Shown here piece after piece: positions 19,196-27,417 of a DNA stretch of 64,000 nucleotides. Under the pieces are notes generated by a model. It saw nothing but the letters and a program-made list of their open reading frames with translations. It ran no database searches and was not told the DNA's origin. Position numbers and translations under genes: made by a program. This DNA comes from Sutcliffiella horikoshii (lineage in GTDB: Bacteria; Bacillota; Bacilli; Bacillales; Bacillaceae_I), in NCBI GenBank assembly GCA_001636495.1, contig KV440964.1, positions 3,736,666 to 3,800,665 on the forward strand, read 5' to 3'. Numbering within the stretch: the first letter of the stretch is position 1; each line of letters starts with the position of its first letter.

Positions 19196-19601
19196 TGAAA
19201 ACATAACTCGCTTTCTCATAATCCATCTTTTCTTCATAAAATCTATGGGCATTCACCCTTGCTAGACCGGAAGACAGTGTTACCTTTTCACAGCCTCTTT
19301 CTTTACCCAGCTCTTCTATATACCTTAACAATCTTTCCCCATATCCCTTGGATCGAGAAGTGTTTTTGGTCACAAGATCATAGACATAAATATGGCGCCC
19401 ATCATAGAAATTTGTCAGCGTGATGATACCGGTAACTGCCACTACATTTTCGCCTTCAAAATATGCATGCACTTCATAGCCCTCCCTTTGCATCGTTTCG
19501 TAAATTTCCAGAAAGGATTCCTCAGTCAAATGTGGTCTTAACTCTTTTAATACATGATATCCTTGTAATAGTTCCTCTTTTGTTTGCAGGTGCTTCATCA
19601 T
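19182..19601 (-). CDS. GNAT family N-acetyltransferase
   Basis: 139 residues from the ATG at 19601, chosen because GGGAGG lies nine bases upstream; an in-frame TTG at 19610 is too close to that site. Acetyl-CoA binding motif A reads SRSKGYGERLLRYIEELGKERG, followed by the NAHRFYEE motif typical of the C-terminal half. Substrate unknown. Converges with yhcT. Confidence 0.85.
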   Translation of the reverse strand: MMKHLQTKEELLQGYHVLKELRPHLTEESFLEIYETMQREGYEVHAYFEGENVVAVTGIITLTNFYDGRHIYVYDLVTKNTSRSKGYGERLLRYIEELGKERGCEKVTLSSGLARVNAHRFYEEKMDYEKASYVFRKKL

Positions 19602-19749
19602 ACTCCTCAACCTCCCTATGTATAAACCATATCGATTATGGCCAATACCAATATAGTACTATTTTTGTTCACAGGATTGATCTTTTTTCCATAATTTTTT
19701 GTTAGGATTCTAGATATAATATAACCATTGAACGAGAGGAGTGTTCTGC

Positions 19750-20574
19750 TTGAAAAAATTCACTTTACTGATCAGCCTGCTTTCCTTATTGATGTTGGCA
19801 GCTTGCGGATCATCCAATAACAATGAAAATACTAATGGGAACTCAGACAACATCCCTAACATGGTGGAAGTGGAAATTAAACTTCCAGAAGAAATTGAAC
19901 CGAATGAAGAAGTGAAAATTGAAGCCTTGGTCACACAAGGTGACGAACATGTGGAAGATGCAAACGAAGTAACATTTGAAGTTTGGAAACAAGGTCAGGA
20001 AGCCGACCATGAAATGTTAGAAGCGGATAATGATGGCAAAGGAGTTTATTCCATTACGAAAACGTTTGAAGAGGAAGGTTTTTATTACGTTGTTGCTCAT
20101 ACAACAGCAAGAGATATGCACGTTATGCCACGTGTAGAGGTTACAGTGGGAAACCCTGATCCTTCCAAGCATGAAGAAGATGATCACAATCATAAACATG
20201 GAGAAGAAGGACACAGTCACGACCATGAAACTCATGAAAAGACTGACCATGATGATCATCACAGCCACGGACACGAACATGAAAATACCTTACACATGAC
20301 TTTACAACATGCTAAAACGGTGAAAGCAAATCAAGAAACCACCCTATCTACAGAACTCAAGCAAGAAGAAACACCATTTACCGGTGCAAATGTACGTTTT
20401 GAAATATGGCATGAGGATTCCGAAAAGCATGAATTCATAGATGCAGAAGAAAAAAGTGACGGTTTATACGAAGCCAAAGCTACCATGAACGAAAGCGGTT
20501 TGCACTATGTCCAAATACATGTGGAAAAAGATGAACTGCACGAACACCAGATGGAAGAATTGGAAGTCCAATAA
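19750..20574 (+). CDS. Lipoprotein with two YtkA-like domains and a histidine-rich linker
   Basis: 274 residues from a TTG at 19750 with GAGGAG nine bases upstream (the GTG at 19741 abuts that site). Lipobox LMLAAC puts the lipidated Cys at residue 19. Two YtkA-like (FixH-type) immunoglobulin-fold domains, about 35-135 and 175-272, flank a linker near 138-178 where about one residue in three is His, mixed with Asp and Glu. YtkA-like domains occur in extracytoplasmic metal-related proteins; the linker strongly suggests binding of Zn, Cu or Ni outside the membrane. That role is inference. It has its own terminator and is not linked to a transporter. Confidence 0.8.
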   Translation: MKKFTLLISLLSLLMLAACGSSNNNENTNGNSDNIPNMVEVEIKLPEEIEPNEEVKIEALVTQGDEHVEDANEVTFEVWKQGQEADHEMLEADNDGKGVYSITKTFEEEGFYYVVAHTTARDMHVMPRVEVTVGNPDPSKHEEDDHNHKHGEEGHSHDHETHEKTDHDDHHSHGHEHENTLHMTLQHAKTVKANQETTLSTELKQEETPFTGANVRFEIWHEDSEKHEFIDAEEKSDGLYEAKATMNESGLHYVQIHVEKDELHEHQMEELEVQ

Positions 20575-20587
20575 AAAGATATAAAGC

Positions 20588-20623
20588 AAGGTGCCGGTTC
20601 TACAAACAGAACCGGCACCTTTT
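20588..20623 (+). terminator. Terminator of the YtkA-like lipoprotein gene
   Basis: GGTGCCGGTTCT/AGAACCGGCACC, 12 perfect pairs, then TTTT. Confidence 0.9.
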
Positions 20624-20658
20624 GCATAAAAAGCAGCCATTGTATATGTGCAGAAACC

Positions 20659-20784
20659 CTGTTGATTGCAGTGGAAGGCGCGCAGACTCCTGCGGGAGGA
20701 AGGGACATGGGAGACCCCGCAACGAAGTGAGGAGGCTCCCGGACCGCCCGCGGAAAGCGAAGCGCCTGAAACGGAAATCAACAG
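20659..20784 (+). repeat. 126-bp inverted-end repeat, copy B
   Basis: Same architecture as copy A but more divergent. The internal stem is GGGAG/CTCCC where the other copies have TTGAG/CTCAA, so both arms changed together. Ends are CTGTTGATT and AATCAACAG. Confidence 0.8.
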
Positions 20785-20801
20785 TGAATATTGGATTTCA
20801 C

Positions 20802-21629
20802 TTAGAAATCAAAATTATCCGGATCCGGACCTACTCGCTTGTCTTCATTCAACGCATGAATCCTCTGCATCTCATCTGCAGACAATTCAAAATCAAAAAT
20901 ATCCGCGTTCTCTTTAATACGGTGCTCCTTCACGGACTTCGGAATCGTCACCACACCGTTCTGGAGATCCCAGCGCAGGATGACCTGTGCAACCGATTTA
21001 TTATGTCCAGCTGCAATTTCTTTTAACACTTCATTGTCCAGTAGCTGTCCCTGCATCAGAGGCGACCATGCTTCAAGCTGGATTCCATTTTCTTTACAGA
21101 AGTTAAGCAGCTCTACCTGTGAAAGCTTAGGATGGTATTCCACTTGGTTCACCATCGGCTTTATTTCTGCCACTTCCAAGATATCCTCCAGGTGATGAAT
21201 ATGAAAGTTACTCACCCCGATTGCGCGGACTTTCCCATCTTTATATAACTTTTCTAAAGCTTTCCAAGTGTCAACGTACTTTCCTTTTACCGGCCAGTGA
21301 ACCAGGTAAAGATCAAGATATTCCAAGCCAAGCTTTTCCATGCTTTCGTCGAAAGCTTTCAAGGTAGATTCATACCCCTGATCGGCATTCCAGACCTTTG
21401 TTGTGATAAAAAGCTCTTCGCGAGGAACATCGGATTCTCTAATTCCTTTTCCGACACCTTCTTCATTTTTATAAATGGCAGCCGTATCGATACTCTTATA
21501 CCCGGCATGTAACGCCAATTTCACAGATGCCTCAACCTCTTGCCCCTCTTCTACTTTAAAAACTCCCAAGCCAAACCATGGCATTTCTACCCCATTATGT
21601 AAGGTTGTAGTGGACGCTAAACTTTTCAT
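20802..21629 (-). CDS. yvgN: Aldo/keto reductase, glyoxal/methylglyoxal reductase YvgN
   Basis: 275 residues from the ATG at 21629 (GGAAG nine bases upstream; a GTG at 21638 overlaps that site). Very close in pattern to B. subtilis YvgN (276 residues): [18 protein letters not shown], catalytic Tyr in [13 protein letters not shown], Lys and His of the AKR tetrad in TTKVWN and LVHWPVK, and NADPH loop [10 protein letters not shown]. Reduces glyoxal and methylglyoxal with NADPH in the cytoplasm. Confidence 0.92.
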   Translation of the reverse strand: MKSLASTTTLHNGVEMPWFGLGVFKVEEGQEVEASVKLALHAGYKSIDTAAIYKNEEGVGKGIRESDVPREELFITTKVWNADQGYESTLKAFDESMEKLGLEYLDLYLVHWPVKGKYVDTWKALEKLYKDGKVRAIGVSNFHIHHLEDILEVAEIKPMVNQVEYHPKLSQVELLNFCKENGIQLEAWSPLMQGQLLDNEVLKEIAAGHNKSVAQVILRWDLQNGVVTIPKSVKEHRIKENADIFDFELSADEMQRIHALNEDKRVGPDPDNFDF

Positions 21630-21756
21630 TTCTATCACCTTCCTATTTTAAAGAATAATTCTATTATGTCCGATTACCGAAATTATGCAATTTATTTGCC
21701 TAGGCACTCACCCATAAATTTGTCCTGCCATATAAATAGAAAAAAGGAGTTTTATA

Positions 21757-22083
21757 ATGGAGATGTATGACTACATTATGCTCTTGAATCTGTTGGCCAT
21801 TGTTTCTACGACTTTGGGCAGTTATCTGTACGTCTCGCTGATGGTGAAACGAAAAGCTGCTTTCTTCTTCCATACGGTCATCAGTCTTTTCTTTATTGTC
21901 ATCACCTGGTTCATCACCACGACAATATGGTACTTCCTGACCATACAGGTTGACGGACTCCTTTATATAGGTGGGATGCTTTTCAACATGATGGTCGCCA
22001 TATTCTGTTCAACTGTTCTCTTGGCTTATCTGTTTGTCCAACGCGCGTATTTTATTAAGAAGTATAAAAAAAACAATAAATAA
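21757..22083 (+). CDS. Small three-helix membrane protein, unknown function
   Basis: 108 residues with three hydrophobic segments at about 8-30, 37-63 and 68-93 and a basic C-terminal tail (KKYKKNNK), so the tail is probably cytoplasmic. I do not recognise a family. AAGGAG lies before the ATG, and a strong terminator follows, so it is a real single-gene unit. Not connected functionally to its neighbours on sequence evidence. Confidence 0.75.
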   Translation: MEMYDYIMLLNLLAIVSTTLGSYLYVSLMVKRKAAFFFHTVISLFFIVITWFITTTIWYFLTIQVDGLLYIGGMLFNMMVAIFCSTVLLAYLFVQRAYFIKKYKKNNK

Positions 22084-22131
22084 CACCTATCCTAAGGTTC
22101 GCAATGAACCTTGAGATAGGTGTTTTCCTTT
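22084..22131. terminator. Bidirectional terminator between the small membrane protein and wrbA
   Basis: AACACCTATC..AAGGTTC pairs with GAACCTT..GATAGGTGTT, followed by TTTT on the plus strand. Confidence 0.8.
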
Positions 22132-22132
22132 A

Positions 22133-22750
22133 TTATTGCATTACGTTCTTGATGGCACTTGCCACCTGGATCGTGCGATTGGTTTGATGCTTCACGGCTG
22201 CTGCGACATCTTCTTTCCAGTTACCGTCCTGATCAGCCGTCACACTTGTTCCATATGGATTTCCTCCCGTTTCAAAGATGGAGTTATCCGTATAGCCAGG
22301 TGCTGCTACAATTGCTCCCCAATGGTACATGATAGTGTACAGGTTAAGGATTGTCTGCTCCTGGCCACCGTGGGGATTACTAGCAGATGTCATGGCACTT
22401 ACCACTTTATTCGCAAGCTTTCCTTCTCCCCACAACCCACCTGTCGTATCAAGGAATTGCTTCATCTGCGCAGGTAATGTCCCATATCTAGTCGGAACAC
22501 TGAAGATATAGGCATCTGCCCATGTCAGGTCATCAAGGCTTGCTTCGGGTACATCCTTTGTCTCCTCAAGATGTTGCTTCCAGGCCGGGTTGGAGTCGAT
22601 TGCCTGCTGCGGGGCAAGTTCTGGCACCTTGACCAACTTCACTTCCGCTCCAGTTGCTTTTGCAGCCTCTTCTGCCGTTTTCGCTAGTTTGTAGTTGGTA
22701 CCTGTTGAGCTGTAATAGATAATTGCCAATTTTACATTCGTTTCCATCAT
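22133..22750 (-). CDS. wrbA: NAD(P)H:quinone oxidoreductase, WrbA family
   Basis: 205 residues, flavodoxin fold. FMN loop YYSSTGTNYKLA at the N terminus, PTRYGTLPAQMKQFLD and the TSASNPHGGQE region are WrbA signatures. It catalyses two-electron reduction of quinones with NAD(P)H, limiting semiquinone stress, in the cytoplasm. GGAG precedes two adjacent ATGs. A degenerate MhqR-like box lies about 100 bases upstream, consistent with quinone-responsive control. Confidence 0.9.
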   Translation of the reverse strand: MMETNVKLAIIYYSSTGTNYKLAKTAEEAAKATGAEVKLVKVPELAPQQAIDSNPAWKQHLEETKDVPEASLDDLTWADAYIFSVPTRYGTLPAQMKQFLDTTGGLWGEGKLANKVVSAMTSASNPHGGQEQTILNLYTIMYHWGAIVAAPGYTDNSIFETGGNPYGTSVTADQDGNWKEDVAAAVKHQTNRTIQVASAIKNVMQ

Positions 22751-22837
22751 ATAACGCTCCTTTTCCTTTTAGTCCAAGGGTTTAATTCTGGATTGTGGGG
22801 TCATGATACTTTTCCCTCTAAGTTATCTTGTACCCAA

Positions 22838-22857
22838 ATATCTTGAATTAAAACTTT
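22838..22857 (-). promoter_or_regulatory. Degenerate MhqR-operator-like site before wrbA
   Basis: ATATCTTGAATTAAAACTTT has an intact ATATCT.GAATT half and a weak other half. A second ATCTTG half site lies 14 bases away (22824). Confidence 0.35.
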
Positions 22858-22863
22858 CTATTC

Positions 22864-22895
22864 AAAAAAACCTCCTGCCAGTTAAGACAGGAGAT
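22864..22895 (-). terminator. Terminator of the nprR-like/peptide operon
   Basis: On the minus strand CTCCTGTC pairs with GGCAGGAG, followed by GTTTTTTTG. It lies about 20 bases after the peptide gene stop. Confidence 0.85.
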
Positions 22896-22913
22896 TTTCT
22901 CTCAATGCCGTGA

Positions 22914-23063
22914 TCAGCCACCAGGAATGATCTCAGGGTATTCGTCCTTATTTGAAGGTGACATCACATCAGGCTGAGTTTGGACCTCAGCCTTTTGAAA
23001 TTCTCCTGCTCCACCAAACATTAGGAATACTGCTAGTGCTAAAAGGACCAATCTTTTCTTCAT
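22914..23063 (-). CDS. 49-residue secreted signalling pro-peptide (NprX/PapR-like)
   Basis: A short frame of 49 codons beginning 13 bases after the stop of the RRNPP-type regulator. GGGAG lies nine bases before the ATG. Residues 1-20 form a signal peptide (MKKRLVLLALAVFLMFGGAG); the rest is hydrophilic and ends NKDEYPEIIPGG. The position immediately downstream of its regulator, the length and the secretion signal match PapR (48 residues, partner of PlcR) and NprX (partner of NprR). The tail P-E-I-I-P-G resembles the NprX core SKPDIVG. The likely mature signal is a 6-9 residue C-terminal peptide cut outside the cell and re-imported by an oligopeptide permease. No neighbour function other than signalling fits. 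Confidence 0.78.
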   Translation of the reverse strand: MKKRLVLLALAVFLMFGGAGEFQKAEVQTQPDVMSPSNKDEYPEIIPGG

Positions 23064-23076
23064 ACTGACCATCTCC

Positions 23077-24378
23077 CTATTTTAAGAATGTTTGTTTCTT
23101 TAATTCTTTATAACCAAGTGAGTAGTAATAGCTAGCTTTTTTATATTTATAAGTGGATTCAAAGTAATGGGCCAGCCGTTCCGCATAGATGATGAGCGGT
23201 TCCTTTAAATCCTTTTTTTGAAAATATGGCAAAGCTTCTTCCAGATAGATCTGGTCGAACCTTTCATAATCGCCTTCCAAGATACTTTCGTGGATAGAAA
23301 AATAGTAATGATACTCAATGGCATCCTCAGGATTCTCCAATAGCGTCTGACCTATTTGTAGCCACCTTCTGCATTCGGATATATCACCAAGCTTGTCATA
23401 CTCCAGCAGAATGCAATATATAGAGGTGAGCTTAGTTAACGGTTTATCCTCCCGTTTCAAATAGTAGCTTTTTTCATATTCCTTTATGGCTTCCATCTGC
23501 AGGCCCTGAATGGAATACAACTTCCCTAAATTATGATAGATGAGCGATTGCAGATACATATTGTTAAGGGATTCGGAAAGCTTTTGTGCCAGCAGATAGC
23601 TTTCCTCCGCTCGATCATACTCTCCTATCCTTCGATAACAGATGCCCAACAGCACCTGGCACTCGGCGCTCCTCTTGAAATCATAGATTCCTTGGAACTC
23701 GAGGAGCGCTTTGGTGGTGTAAGTGATACTAAGCGGTTCCTTTAATGTCTGGCTGTATGTAAGACCAAATAGGTAATAAAGGTCCGCTTCTTCGGACTTA
23801 TCAAAATTGGAATTCCTCTGCAGAAGCTTTTCCGCTATTTTCAAGTGCTCCAGGGCACTGACAAAATTATTCAATCTATATTCGTAAATGGAGTAGAACT
23901 TCTGGAAATAATAGTGCATTTGTATATCAAAAATATCTATAAACTGTTGCAGCTTATCAATCAGAATTCGGGATTGCTCCATATTCTTAAGGTATAGTTG
24001 ATAGCGTAACTCAAACAATACAAAATACATGTAGGTCTTCGTATTTACAGATGAGATTTTATTGGAAAGTACCTCATGACGCCGCCGGATTTCTTCACTT
24101 TCACTTGTTGTCATCAGTTTGTACCAAGAAACCAGCTCTTGAAGAATCGTATCATCCTGCTGTTCAATCAAACTGACTTCAAGACGTTCACATAACAGTC
24201 TCAATACTTCCTCACTTGGGGAGGTCAAATTATTTTCTATTTTTGATAAATAGGAAACAGATATAATCCCTCTTGCAAGGTCCTCTTGCTTTAATCCTTT
24301 TTGAATGCGAAAAAATTTGATTTTACTTCCCATATCCATTTTAGTTGTCTTAGCTGCTGGCTGATCTAGATTTATCAT
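23077..24378 (-). CDS. RRNPP-family peptide-responsive transcription regulator (NprR/PlcR-like)
   Basis: 433 residues from the ATG at 24378 (AAGGA nine bases upstream; the ATG at 24387 abuts it). N-terminal XRE helix-turn-helix at about 15-70 (KIKFFRIQKGLKQEDLA, SYLSKIENNLTSP) followed by eight or nine tetratricopeptide repeats to the C terminus, including LIYHNLGKLYSIQG, whose Asn is a usual peptide-backbone contact. The length matches NprR (about 424) better than PlcR (about 285). Should bind DNA and switch activity on binding the peptide encoded 13 bases downstream. No protease gene of the nprA type is adjacent, so targets are unknown. Confidence 0.85.
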   Translation of the reverse strand: MINLDQPAAKTTKMDMGSKIKFFRIQKGLKQEDLARGIISVSYLSKIENNLTSPSEEVLRLLCERLEVSLIEQQDDTILQELVSWYKLMTTSESEEIRRRHEVLSNKISSVNTKTYMYFVLFELRYQLYLKNMEQSRILIDKLQQFIDIFDIQMHYYFQKFYSIYEYRLNNFVSALEHLKIAEKLLQRNSNFDKSEEADLYYLFGLTYSQTLKEPLSITYTTKALLEFQGIYDFKRSAECQVLLGICYRRIGEYDRAEESYLLAQKLSESLNNMYLQSLIYHNLGKLYSIQGLQMEAIKEYEKSYYLKREDKPLTKLTSIYCILLEYDKLGDISECRRWLQIGQTLLENPEDAIEYHYYFSIHESILEGDYERFDQIYLEEALPYFQKKDLKEPLIIYAERLAHYFESTYKYKKASYYYSLGYKELKKQTFLK

Positions 24379-24470
24379 ATGGATCATTCCTTCGCTTTGT
24401 ATTCTATTTTAAATATTCAGATTACTATAAGTAAACCTCTACGTCAAAGCGGATTGAATTCTGTCTCTCT

Positions 24471-24499
24471 ATTATAAAAGCCTATCCATATTTTTGTAA
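24471..24499 (-). promoter_or_regulatory. Sigma-A promoter of the nprR-like operon
   Basis: TTACAA (24499-24494), 17-base spacer, TATAAT (24476-24471) on the minus strand. A second possible promoter, TTGACG (24447-24442) with TAATCT (24424-24419), lies closer to the gene. Confidence 0.6.
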
Positions 24500-24584
24500 C
24501 CATTTTTTTATAGTTATCTAGGCATATTTAATTAGGAATTTTTTCCTGTCTGGCGGATGTGTCGTAACAGATATATCACTATTT

Positions 24585-24615
24585 TTGACGAACGATAACT
24601 AGTTTTGTCTATCAT
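24585..24615 (+). promoter_or_regulatory. Possible promoter of racA
   Basis: TTGACG (24585-24590), 19-base spacer, TATCAT (24610-24615). Confidence 0.4.
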
Positions 24616-24632
24616 AGAGGAGTTCGCTTATC

Positions 24633-24648
24633 CATGTGTAATTACATA
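24633..24648. promoter_or_regulatory. PlcR-box-like palindrome before racA
   Basis: CATGTGTAATTACATA agrees with the PlcR box TATGNANNNNTNCATA at eight of ten fixed positions. It lies between the candidate racA promoter and its ribosome binding site, in the region divergent from the RRNPP regulator gene. Chance occurrence cannot be excluded. Confidence 0.3.
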
Positions 24649-24671
24649 TAGATAAAGGGAGGTAGTTTGAA

Positions 24672-25178
24672 ATGGAATTAAAGACACATGAAGTTGCAAA
24701 GGCATTGGGAATGGCCCCCCGGACCATCCGAAAGTGGGTCCAGAAATACAACATCCCTTGCAGCAAAAATGATTATGGCCATTATGTCTACGATGCAGAA
24801 GCCATTGCCCGTCTGGAAACTCTAAAAGCAAACTCGGAAGTGGCCGGTGCACTTGAATGGTATGAGGCCGAGACAGCCCCCCCTCAAAAGGTACAAGAAA
24901 AAGACGAAAGTCGAATGGAACAAAAAATGGAAGCTTTGCTTGAGAGAGTGAGCAGAACAGAGCAGCTAGTCCAGCAAAAGGCAGACGAAGTTGTGTCCTA
25001 TCAACTCCTGCAACATAGAAAAGAAATGGAAGAGCTGACAAAGAAAGTGGAAAAGATAGAAGAAATGCTCGATCAATTGCAAATCAAACAAGTAAAAAAA
25101 CTCGATCCCCCACTTATCTTTGACCAGCCTCCACAACAAAAGCGCCGCAATGTATTTCGTTCCATATTCGGACTATAG
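24672..25178 (+). CDS. racA: Polar chromosome anchoring protein RacA
   Basis: 168 residues; B. subtilis RacA 184. N-terminal MerR-like helix-turn-helix (5-70, THEVAKALGMAPRTIRKWVQ), a long coiled coil (about 85-145) containing ADEVVSYQLLQHRKEMEEL, which is nearly identical to RacA, and a basic tail (KRRNVFRSIFGL) of the kind that contacts DivIVA or the membrane. RacA binds GC-rich inverted repeats near oriC and pins the origin at the cell pole when the axial filament forms at sporulation. GGGAGG precedes the ATG. Its presence marks a spore former. Confidence 0.88.
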   Translation: MELKTHEVAKALGMAPRTIRKWVQKYNIPCSKNDYGHYVYDAEAIARLETLKANSEVAGALEWYEAETAPPQKVQEKDESRMEQKMEALLERVSRTEQLVQQKADEVVSYQLLQHRKEMEELTKKVEKIEEMLDQLQIKQVKKLDPPLIFDQPPQQKRRNVFRSIFGL

Positions 25179-25180
25179 TG

Positions 25181-25221
25181 AAGCTGCCTATCATTAGTGT
25201 GATGGTCAGCTTTCTTTTTTT
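25181..25221 (+). terminator. Terminator of racA
   Basis: AGCTGCCTATCAT/GATGGTCAGCT hairpin followed by TTCTTTTTTT. Confidence 0.75.
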
Positions 25222-25481
25222 ATTTCATCCAGTACATTGGTGAATTCCTTAATTAATAAAAGTTGATTGGAATCCTTTAGGGGTGAATCAATGATACGTT
25301 TGATCGCCAAGATATACTTGTCCTCCGGCTTCTTTCTTGTTCTTGGATGGGTCAATTCATCATTTAATTCTGTCCGGATAGCCTGATGGAGCACATTTCC
25401 CCCATCTTTACTGAGATTGTGTAGTGAACGATTATTCCATAATTGTTTATATATCTCTAATAAATCATCTGCCGCTTTCAT
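25206..25481 (-). CDS. Hypothetical small soluble protein
   Basis: 91 residues, charged, helical throughout, no signal peptide, membrane segment or cysteine. AGGAGG lies seven bases before the ATG, so it is probably expressed. I do not recognise a family. It converges with racA and is divergent from the 5TM pseudo-kinase. Confidence 0.7.
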   Translation of the reverse strand: MKAADDLLEIYKQLWNNRSLHNLSKDGGNVLHQAIRTELNDELTHPRTRKKPEDKYILAIKRIIDSPLKDSNQLLLIKEFTNVLDEIKKES

Positions 25482-25598
25482 GGTATCCCTCCTAAATTTC
25501 TACAAATTATCTTAAATTTTATAGAATTTTCTTTCAATTTATGGTACTTTGATAAGGAATACTAGTACTTATAGCATCTGGGGGTAAGGAGTCTAGCA

Positions 25599-26906
25599 AT
25601 GAACTTTCTGAAAGATATACTATTGCAACTATTCTTTTTGGTCGTTCCTCTTATTTTATACTATTCATGGGTGCACAGGAGATACAGTAAGCCTTCAGAA
25701 TTTTTTCGGCAGGTAGCTGTTTTTATCTTTTGTGCCACTTCTGCATTTTTATGTATACTGTTTCCAATACAAACCTTTCCTGACTTTACTCTTTACTTGA
25801 GTGGGATCCCCTTGATCATAGCCATTATATATGGTGGTTATTTGGCAGGCACTTTGACTATCCTGACTTTAATCATTTATACCATTATTTCACCATCCTT
25901 TACCTGGTATATGCAGGCTCATTCCATTATTCCAGCTCTTGCAATCCTGCTTCAAGTTTTTCTAAAACGTTGGAAATCCCATTCTGTACAAACCAAAAAT
26001 ATATTCTTTGTTGCTATAGCAGCTATTGGTGGTATATTACATTCCATTTCCATCATTTTTTTAGACTTTAATCGCAACTCACCTGCTGGGTGGACAAATT
26101 ATTCTCCACAGGTTTTCTGGTCAGGAATCCTATTTATGGGGATTACCCTCCTTCTTTTTCATATAATTGAATTTCTCCGTGGAATTGATCAGCTTCAACA
26201 GAATTTCAGGAAAATGAAAAAGCTTTATCATATCAATAAAATGGCTGATGAAACGTCAAAAGAGTTCCAAAAGCCCTTAACTATGGTTAAAGGTTTTACA
26301 CAGTTACTAGGAGCTGAACAAAATAAAGTCAATAAAGAATTCGTACCTATCATCCTTGAAGAATTAAATCGGGCAGAAAGAATCATTGATTCCTATATTA
26401 AACGAACACAAATAGAGATGTTTCCATCTAGGACTATCTCCTCTAAAGAATTATTAGAGTATGTGCTAGCAGGAATTTATACTTATGCAAACAACCATAA
26501 GGTTCATATTAAAACAAAGCATATGCGCAATCTTAGAATTAAAGGCAATATGGATATGTTGGTAGAATCCATAACAAATATATTAAAGCATTGTATCGAC
26601 GCAAATGAGGGGGAAATCAATAGAATTCACCTTAATCATTATCTCCACCGAGATGATGTTGTGTTTGAAATTCTGCTTAATTCTAAGGACCATGTTAAAG
26701 AACCGATTAAATCATTATTACGTTTACCTTCGATGCTTGAAAAAGAAGACAGTTCCGCTCTCTATTCCGCCTACACCATTTTTCTTGCCCATGGAGGGGA
26801 TATCCAGATCAGACACAAGATGTTCAAGAAAGTGCTAGTCCTTATCCTTCCAGCACAAACGAAAAAAAGCGAATATGCTGGCCGTAAAGTGATAAGAACA
26901 AACTAA
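25599..26906 (+). CDS. 5TM-LYT sensor, histidine kinase-like but lacking the phosphoacceptor histidine
   Basis: 435 residues. Six hydrophobic segments (about 5-190) of the 5TM-LYT type, with YGGYLAGTLT at the position of YGGWLTG in the intact kinase at 62669-63931. The dimerisation motif reads SKEFQKPLTMVKGFTQLL: Lys221 stands where the intact paralogue has the His of AHEVRNPMTSTRGFLQLM. The N box (NILKHCIDANEGE) and the C-terminal G boxes are also eroded, though a HATPase fold probably remains. It therefore looks like a pseudokinase, possibly a sensor partner or regulator of a true kinase. AAGGAG precedes the ATG; no frameshift or stop is present, so it is maintained as a protein. Confidence 0.8.
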   Translation: MNFLKDILLQLFFLVVPLILYYSWVHRRYSKPSEFFRQVAVFIFCATSAFLCILFPIQTFPDFTLYLSGIPLIIAIIYGGYLAGTLTILTLIIYTIISPSFTWYMQAHSIIPALAILLQVFLKRWKSHSVQTKNIFFVAIAAIGGILHSISIIFLDFNRNSPAGWTNYSPQVFWSGILFMGITLLLFHIIEFLRGIDQLQQNFRKMKKLYHINKMADETSKEFQKPLTMVKGFTQLLGAEQNKVNKEFVPIILEELNRAERIIDSYIKRTQIEMFPSRTISSKELLEYVLAGIYTYANNHKVHIKTKHMRNLRIKGNMDMLVESITNILKHCIDANEGEINRIHLNHYLHRDDVVFEILLNSKDHVKEPIKSLLRLPSMLEKEDSSALYSAYTIFLAHGGDIQIRHKMFKKVLVLILPAQTKKSEYAGRKVIRTN

Positions 26907-26943
26907 AGGAAAGGGATTCCTGTAATGTAGGTATCCCTTTCCT
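26907..26943 (+). terminator. Terminator of the pseudo-kinase gene
   Basis: GGAAAGGGAT..CC pairs with GG.ATCCCTTTCC, followed by TTCC; T run is weak. Confidence 0.6.
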
Positions 26944-27027
26944 TCCATTTATATATCCATGATAGTGTCTGGATCAATTAATAGATAAATTAATACTGCT
27001 GTCACCTCTGCTCCTTAAACGTGTTAA

Positions 27028-27417
27028 TTATAAATTCATGACAAAAAAACCTACTATAAAACCTACTATCGAACCACCAATGCTTAAGGTGATATAAATT
27101 CCTGCTTTCTTATAGTACTTATCCGCAATAAGCTTTACAGCCTCCACACTAAAAGTGGAGAACGTCGTGAAAGCTCCAAAAAAACCTAACCCTAACGCAA
27201 GGAAAATGGTGTTTCCGTATAATACTTCTGGTTCGTCATACATACCGCCGTACAGCAATCCCAGTCCAAGGGAACCGACCAGATTCACTATAAGCATGGC
27301 AATGGGAATAGGTGAATTTGGGATTTTGCTCATGAAAAACAGCCCTACCAAATATCTGCATACCGCTCCAACCCCTCCACCGGAAGCAAGTAACAAAGCC
27401 ATAAAAGACTGACTCAT
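27028..27417 (-). CDS. crcB: Fluoride efflux channel subunit CrcB (second of pair)
   Basis: 129 residues with four membrane helices, the Fluc/CrcB length. GGGVGAVCRYLVG at the N terminus and the GFFGAFTTFSTFSVE motif carry the conserved Phe/Thr residues lining the fluoride pore. It overlaps the upstream crcB by four bases. Pairs of Fluc genes usually encode a heterodimeric channel with one subunit of each orientation, exporting F- from the cytoplasm. Confidence 0.93.
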   Translation of the reverse strand: MSQSFMALLLASGGGVGAVCRYLVGLFFMSKIPNSPIPIAMLIVNLVGSLGLGLLYGGMYDEPEVLYGNTIFLALGLGFFGAFTTFSTFSVEAVKLIADKYYKKAGIYITLSIGGSIVGFIVGFFVMNL

